A DNA stretch of 53,667 nucleotides from Alphaproteobacteria bacterium (GTDB taxonomy: Bacteria; Pseudomonadota; Alphaproteobacteria; Bin95), in assembly GCA_022826185.1 (NCBI GenBank), contig JAJDVH010000132.1, forward strand, positions 1 to 53,667, written 5' to 3'. Position numbers and translations under genes: made by a program. Of this stretch, positions 51,001 to 53,667 are shown one piece after another. Below the pieces are notes generated by a model that saw only the letters and a list, made by a program, of their open reading frames with translations, did not search any database and had not been told where the DNA came from. Within the stretch, counting starts at the first letter, position 1. Each line of letters begins with the position of its first letter.

Positions 51001-52362
51001 ATGGATGCTTCCCGCATTTTCGCCCGCCATGTGGCGGGCACGGGCTTCGACGACCTGCCGGCGGCGGCGGTCGAGGCCGTCAAGACCTTCGCGCTCGATT
51101 CCTTCGGCGTGGCGGCGGCCGGCTCGCGCGGCCCGTTCACGACCGAGTGGCGCCGCGTGCTGGCCGGCCCGCCGGCCGAGGCGCGGGTCTGGGCGACCAC
51201 CGATGTGCTGCCGGCCCCGGCCGCGGCGGCGCTCAACGCCTACCAGCTGCACAACTCGGAATATGACTGCGTCCACGAGGGCGCGGTGGTGCATACCATG
51301 GCGGTGCTGTTCCCGGCCGCCATGGCGTTCGCCGAGCGCGAGGGCGGCGTGTCCGGCCGCCGGCTGATCGAGGCGGTCGCGGTCGGATCGGACGTCGCCG
51401 CGGGGCTCGGGCTTGCCTCGAAGGCGGGGCTGCGCTTCTTCCGCCCGGCGACGGCCGGCACCTTCGGCGGAACGGCGGCCTGCGCGAAGCTCGCCGGGCT
51501 GGGCGAGGAGACGGTGGCGCACGCCTTCGGCATCGCGCTCGGGCAGGTCTCCGGCACCATGCAGGCGCATGGCGAAGGCTCGCCGCTGCTCGGCATGCAG
51601 GTCGGCTTCGGCGCGCGCAACGCCATCGCGGCAGTGGACATGGCGCGGGCCGGCCTGCCGGGACCGCAGGGCAGCATCGAGGGCGAGCACGGCTATCTGG
51701 AGCTCATCGAGGGCGCGCACGATATCGCGCCCGTGCTGGCCGGTCTCGGCCGGGTCTGGCGTATCGCGGAGACGGCGCACAAGCCCTGGCCGAGCGGCCG
51801 CGCGACCCACGGCGTCGTCGAGGCGCTGCTGGCGCTCCGCGCGGAGCACGGCTTCGGCGCAGACGACGTGGCCGATGTCCTGTTGAGCGTGACGCCGCTG
51901 GTGGAGCAGCTTGTGGGCCGCGAGGTCCGGGGAGAGCTGGCGGTCAACCAGGCGCGGCTCTCGGTCCGCTGGACGACGGCGCGGATCCTGCTCGGCAGCG
52001 ATCTCGGCCACGCGGATTTCACCCCCGACGCGCTCGCCGACAGGGAAAGCCAGGAATTCGCCGGGCGCGTGCGCGTCGAGACCGACGGCAATCCCGACCC
52101 GAATGCGCTGGCCCCGGTCGCGGTCGAGATCGCGCTCAAGGACGGCCGCCGCCTCGCGCGCCGGGTCGAGGACGTGCCCGGCGGCCCGGCCCGGCCGCTG
52201 ACCCGCGCCCAGCACCTCGCCAAGTTCCGGGGCAACTGGGCCTGGGCCGGGCTGGACGCCGAGGCGGGCGAACAACTCATAGACCTTGTGGACCGGCTTG
52301 AGTCGGTCACGGAAGTGGGCCAGCTTGCGGCCCTGACGCAACCCGGAGACCTATCGCCATGA
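51001..52362 (+). CDS. MmgE/PrpD-family protein
   Basis: The 453-residue protein shows the MmgE/PrpD pattern: ALDSFGVAAAGSR, NAYQLHNSEYDCVHEGAVVH (normally N-a-x-x-x-H-x-x-D...H), VGSDVAAGLG, GTFGGTAACAKLAGL and HKPWPSGRATHGVVEALL. Members are dehydratases (2-methylcitrate, aconitate-like) or decarboxylases (cis-aconitate, itaconate related). Which one is not evident. The ATG lies 39 bases after the thiolase stop; the stop overlaps the next ATG (ATGA). Confidence 0.88.
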   Translation: MDASRIFARHVAGTGFDDLPAAAVEAVKTFALDSFGVAAAGSRGPFTTEWRRVLAGPPAEARVWATTDVLPAPAAAALNAYQLHNSEYDCVHEGAVVHTMAVLFPAAMAFAEREGGVSGRRLIEAVAVGSDVAAGLGLASKAGLRFFRPATAGTFGGTAACAKLAGLGEETVAHAFGIALGQVSGTMQAHGEGSPLLGMQVGFGARNAIAAVDMARAGLPGPQGSIEGEHGYLELIEGAHDIAPVLAGLGRVWRIAETAHKPWPSGRATHGVVEALLALRAEHGFGADDVADVLLSVTPLVEQLVGREVRGELAVNQARLSVRWTTARILLGSDLGHADFTPDALADRESQEFAGRVRVETDGNPDPNALAPVAVEIALKDGRRLARRVEDVPGGPARPLTRAQHLAKFRGNWAWAGLDAEAGEQLIDLVDRLESVTEVGQLAALTQPGDLSP

Positions 52363-53444
52363 AATGGGCCGTCTTCAGCCTGAGCCAGATGCCGGACCAG
52401 TCCCGGCGGGTGGAGGCGTTCGACGAGGACCTCGACTATTTCGTGAAGGCGGAGGAGCTTGGCTACGACACGGTCTGGCTCGCCGAGCACCTGTTCTCGA
52501 CCTATGGCGTCGTCACCTCGACGCAGGTCTATGCCGCCGCCGTCGCCCAGCGCACCAAGCGCATCAAGATCGGCACGGCGGTCGTGGCGATCCCCTTCAA
52601 CCATCCGCTCAGGACGGCTTCGGACTTCGCGCTGATCGACATATTGAGCCACGGGCGGCTCCTGTTCGGCGTCGGGCGGGCCTACCAGCCGCATGAGTTC
52701 GTCGGCCTCGGCGTGCCGATGGCGGAAGCGCGCGAGATGATGAACGAGGGCGTCGACATCGTGCTCGACGCCTGGACCAACGAGACCGTCAGCCGGCCCG
52801 ACGGCCGCCACTGGCCCATTCCCGACCCCGTCGAATGCCTGCCGAAGCCGGTCCAGCAGCCGCATCCGCCGGTCTATCAGGCGACGATCTCGCCGGAGAG
52901 CTTCACCCAGGCGGCGGAGAAGGGCTACCACCTGCAGCTCGCCTCGCCCTTCACCTACCGCACCTACCGGGAGGTCTGGGTGGAGAAGCTGCAGGAGAAT
53001 CTCGGCGTCTATGAGTCGGTCTGCGAGGCCAATGGCCGCGACCCGAAGGCGGCCGAGCGCATGATGCTCATGCCCTATTTCTGTCACGAGGACGGGGCGG
53101 CGGCGCGCGAGATCTTCGGCGAGCGCGTGCAGTGGTTCTACAACAAGGTCGCCAGCAACCAGCTCTCGCAGACGGGCACCTTCCAGCCGGTCAGGGGCTA
53201 TGAACTGACCATGACCGAGGGGTTGAAGACGCGCGAGCTGGGCTATCTCAACTTCGAGAAGCTGCACGAATTCGGCGCCTGCATCGCCGGCGACCCGGAG
53301 GAGTGCATCGCCCGCCTCCGCGAGCTGCGCGACAGGCTCGGCATCACCGAGTTCGCGCTCTGGAGCACGCTCGGCGGCCTGCCCATCGAGCATGTCGAGG
53401 CGTCCATGCGGATCACGATGGAAAAGGTGATCCCCTACGTGTGA
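52359..53444 (+). CDS. Luciferase-like (LLM class) flavin-dependent oxidoreductase
   Basis: The 361-residue TIM-barrel protein has the LLM pattern: GYDTVWLAEHLFSTYG, IKIGTAVVAIPFNHPLRTASDFALIDILSHGRLLFGVGRAY and VYQATISPESF. It would use FMNH2 or F420-like flavin to oxidise or cleave a substrate, with no way to name it here. Translation is coupled to the MmgE/PrpD gene by ATGA overlap; the three genes look like one catabolic operon. Confidence 0.88.
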   Translation: MKWAVFSLSQMPDQSRRVEAFDEDLDYFVKAEELGYDTVWLAEHLFSTYGVVTSTQVYAAAVAQRTKRIKIGTAVVAIPFNHPLRTASDFALIDILSHGRLLFGVGRAYQPHEFVGLGVPMAEAREMMNEGVDIVLDAWTNETVSRPDGRHWPIPDPVECLPKPVQQPHPPVYQATISPESFTQAAEKGYHLQLASPFTYRTYREVWVEKLQENLGVYESVCEANGRDPKAAERMMLMPYFCHEDGAAAREIFGERVQWFYNKVASNQLSQTGTFQPVRGYELTMTEGLKTRELGYLNFEKLHEFGACIAGDPEECIARLRELRDRLGITEFALWSTLGGLPIEHVEASMRITMEKVIPYV

Positions 53445-53485
53445 TCCGGCTTATACCAGCGGTCGTTGACCGGAACCCATGACGG
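53445..53485 (+). repeat. Dispersed 40-base repeat, copy 2
   Basis: This is the second copy of the ATACC(A/G)GCGGTCGTTGACC-type repeat at 30052-30092, starting right after the stop codon of the flavin-oxidoreductase gene. Confidence 0.75.
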
Positions 53486-53528
53486 CTTTGGCGCCCGCCG
53501 TCCCGACCGCCCTCCATCGACAGGCTCT

Positions 53529-53565
53529 TCCGTCATGCCCGGACTTGTTCCACGGCTGTCCGGTT
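53529..53565 (+). repeat. Half-copy of the REP-like element, exact inverse of 31033-31069
   Basis: Thirty-seven bases match the reverse complement of 31033-31069 without a mismatch. The sequence right of base 53565 is different, which would fit an insertion boundary. Confidence 0.88.
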
Positions 53566-53583
53566 TATTTTTGTGGACGGGTT

Positions 53584-53655
53584 GCATGGCATTGATTCTA
53601 CTGGCGTCCAAGCGTTTGCGAACGTTTTGGACACGAAGGAGGCTCAATGCCATGC
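53584..53655. repeat. Nested inverted repeats covering the start of a probable transposase gene
   Basis: GCATGGCATTGA (53584-53595) is the exact reverse complement of TCAATGCCATGC (53644-53655). Inside lie GTCCAA/TTGGAC (53606-53611 and 53627-53632). In RNA the outer stem would hold both a Shine-Dalgarno AAGGAGG (53636-53642) and a start codon at its right arm. Confidence 0.7.
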
Positions 53656-53667
53656 GCCACCACAATA
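53652..53667 (+). mobile_element. First codons of a probable IS4-type transposase (truncated by the window edge)
   Basis: After a perfect AAGGAGG at nine-base spacing, ATG CGC CAC CAC AAT encodes M-R-H-H-N, like the N-terminus of IS4-family transposases with a DUF4372 domain (M-R-H-x-N-T-x-F). Only five residues are inside the window, so the identification is weak; the inverted repeats and the break in the REP-like repeat support an insertion sequence. Confidence 0.35.

Noticed and set aside
53435-53665. Minus-strand 76-codon frame at the right edge
   Set aside because: It is translated REP-like repeat plus the inverted-repeat region; part of it matches the translated half-element at 31 kb only because the DNA is repeated.

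Overview
The window is GC-rich, densely packed chromosomal DNA from an alphaproteobacterium. The evidence is a MipZ-type division ATPase, the alphaproteobacterial block mnmG-rsmG-parA-parB with two perfect parS sites (one inside the GVSRETL codons of rsmG), an alphaproteobacterial-style family-4 uracil-DNA glycosylase, NnrU, and a lutABC lactate operon. The par genes and parS sites suggest the left third lies near the chromosome origin. A finer placement (for example Rhodospirillales-like) would be a guess.

Left to right: 1-2.4 kb holds the end of a dihydroxyphthalate-decarboxylase/binding-protein-like gene, a gentisate 1,2-dioxygenase-like cupin and a metallo-beta-lactamase-fold hydrolase. 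2.4-4.8 kb (minus strand) holds a heptad-repeat membrane protein, a small-molecule kinase-like protein and mipZ. 4.9-9.1 kb holds dapB and an 1129-residue inner-membrane/OmpA protein with a very long, partly tandemly duplicated coiled coil. 9.1-16.5 kb holds metF, mlaA-mlaC, and parB/parA/rsmG/mnmG/cobS. 16.6-29.9 kb holds cobT, nnrU, an overlapping uracil glycosylase - lytic transglycosylase - moaB - micro-ORF operon, ETF-ubiquinone oxidoreductase, a TPR protein, ispE, an SMP-30 protein, a molybdopterin oxidoreductase and lpxD.

29.9-33.2 kb is the accessory part: 1.2 kb of REP-like palindromes without a convincing gene, then vapBC, hicBA and two damaged genes of a DUF6036 nucleotidyltransferase pair, one of them frameshifted at a nine-C tract. 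33.2-41.6 kb holds a carboxyltransferase, a D-2-hydroxyacid dehydrogenase, two MFS carriers, a VOC protein, a small RHH-like/two-TM pair and a three-gene operon. The first gene of that operon is a GrdB-like protein with an in-frame UGA (UxxC) followed by a convincing bacterial SECIS hairpin, so it is read here as a selenoprotein; glutaredoxin and enoyl-CoA hydratase genes follow it.

41.7-44.0 kb is an overlapping HEPN - degenerate minimal nucleotidyltransferase - AlbA/ATPase operon. 44.1-49.6 kb is a seven-gene, almost gapless operon, lutA-lutB-(membrane protein)-lutC-smr-RNA methyltransferase-pyrE. 49.8-53.4 kb holds a thiolase, an MmgE/PrpD protein and a luciferase-like flavin oxidoreductase. 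The last 220 bases repeat the REP-like sequences of the 30-31 kb region and end in what looks like the start of an insertion sequence.

The strongest discovery candidates are the UGA/SECIS selenoprotein operon, the HEPN/mini-MNT/AlbA operon, the coupled micro-ORF behind moaB, the coiled-coil OmpA protein and the phase-variable-looking C9 frameshift. No rRNA, tRNA or CRISPR array was seen.
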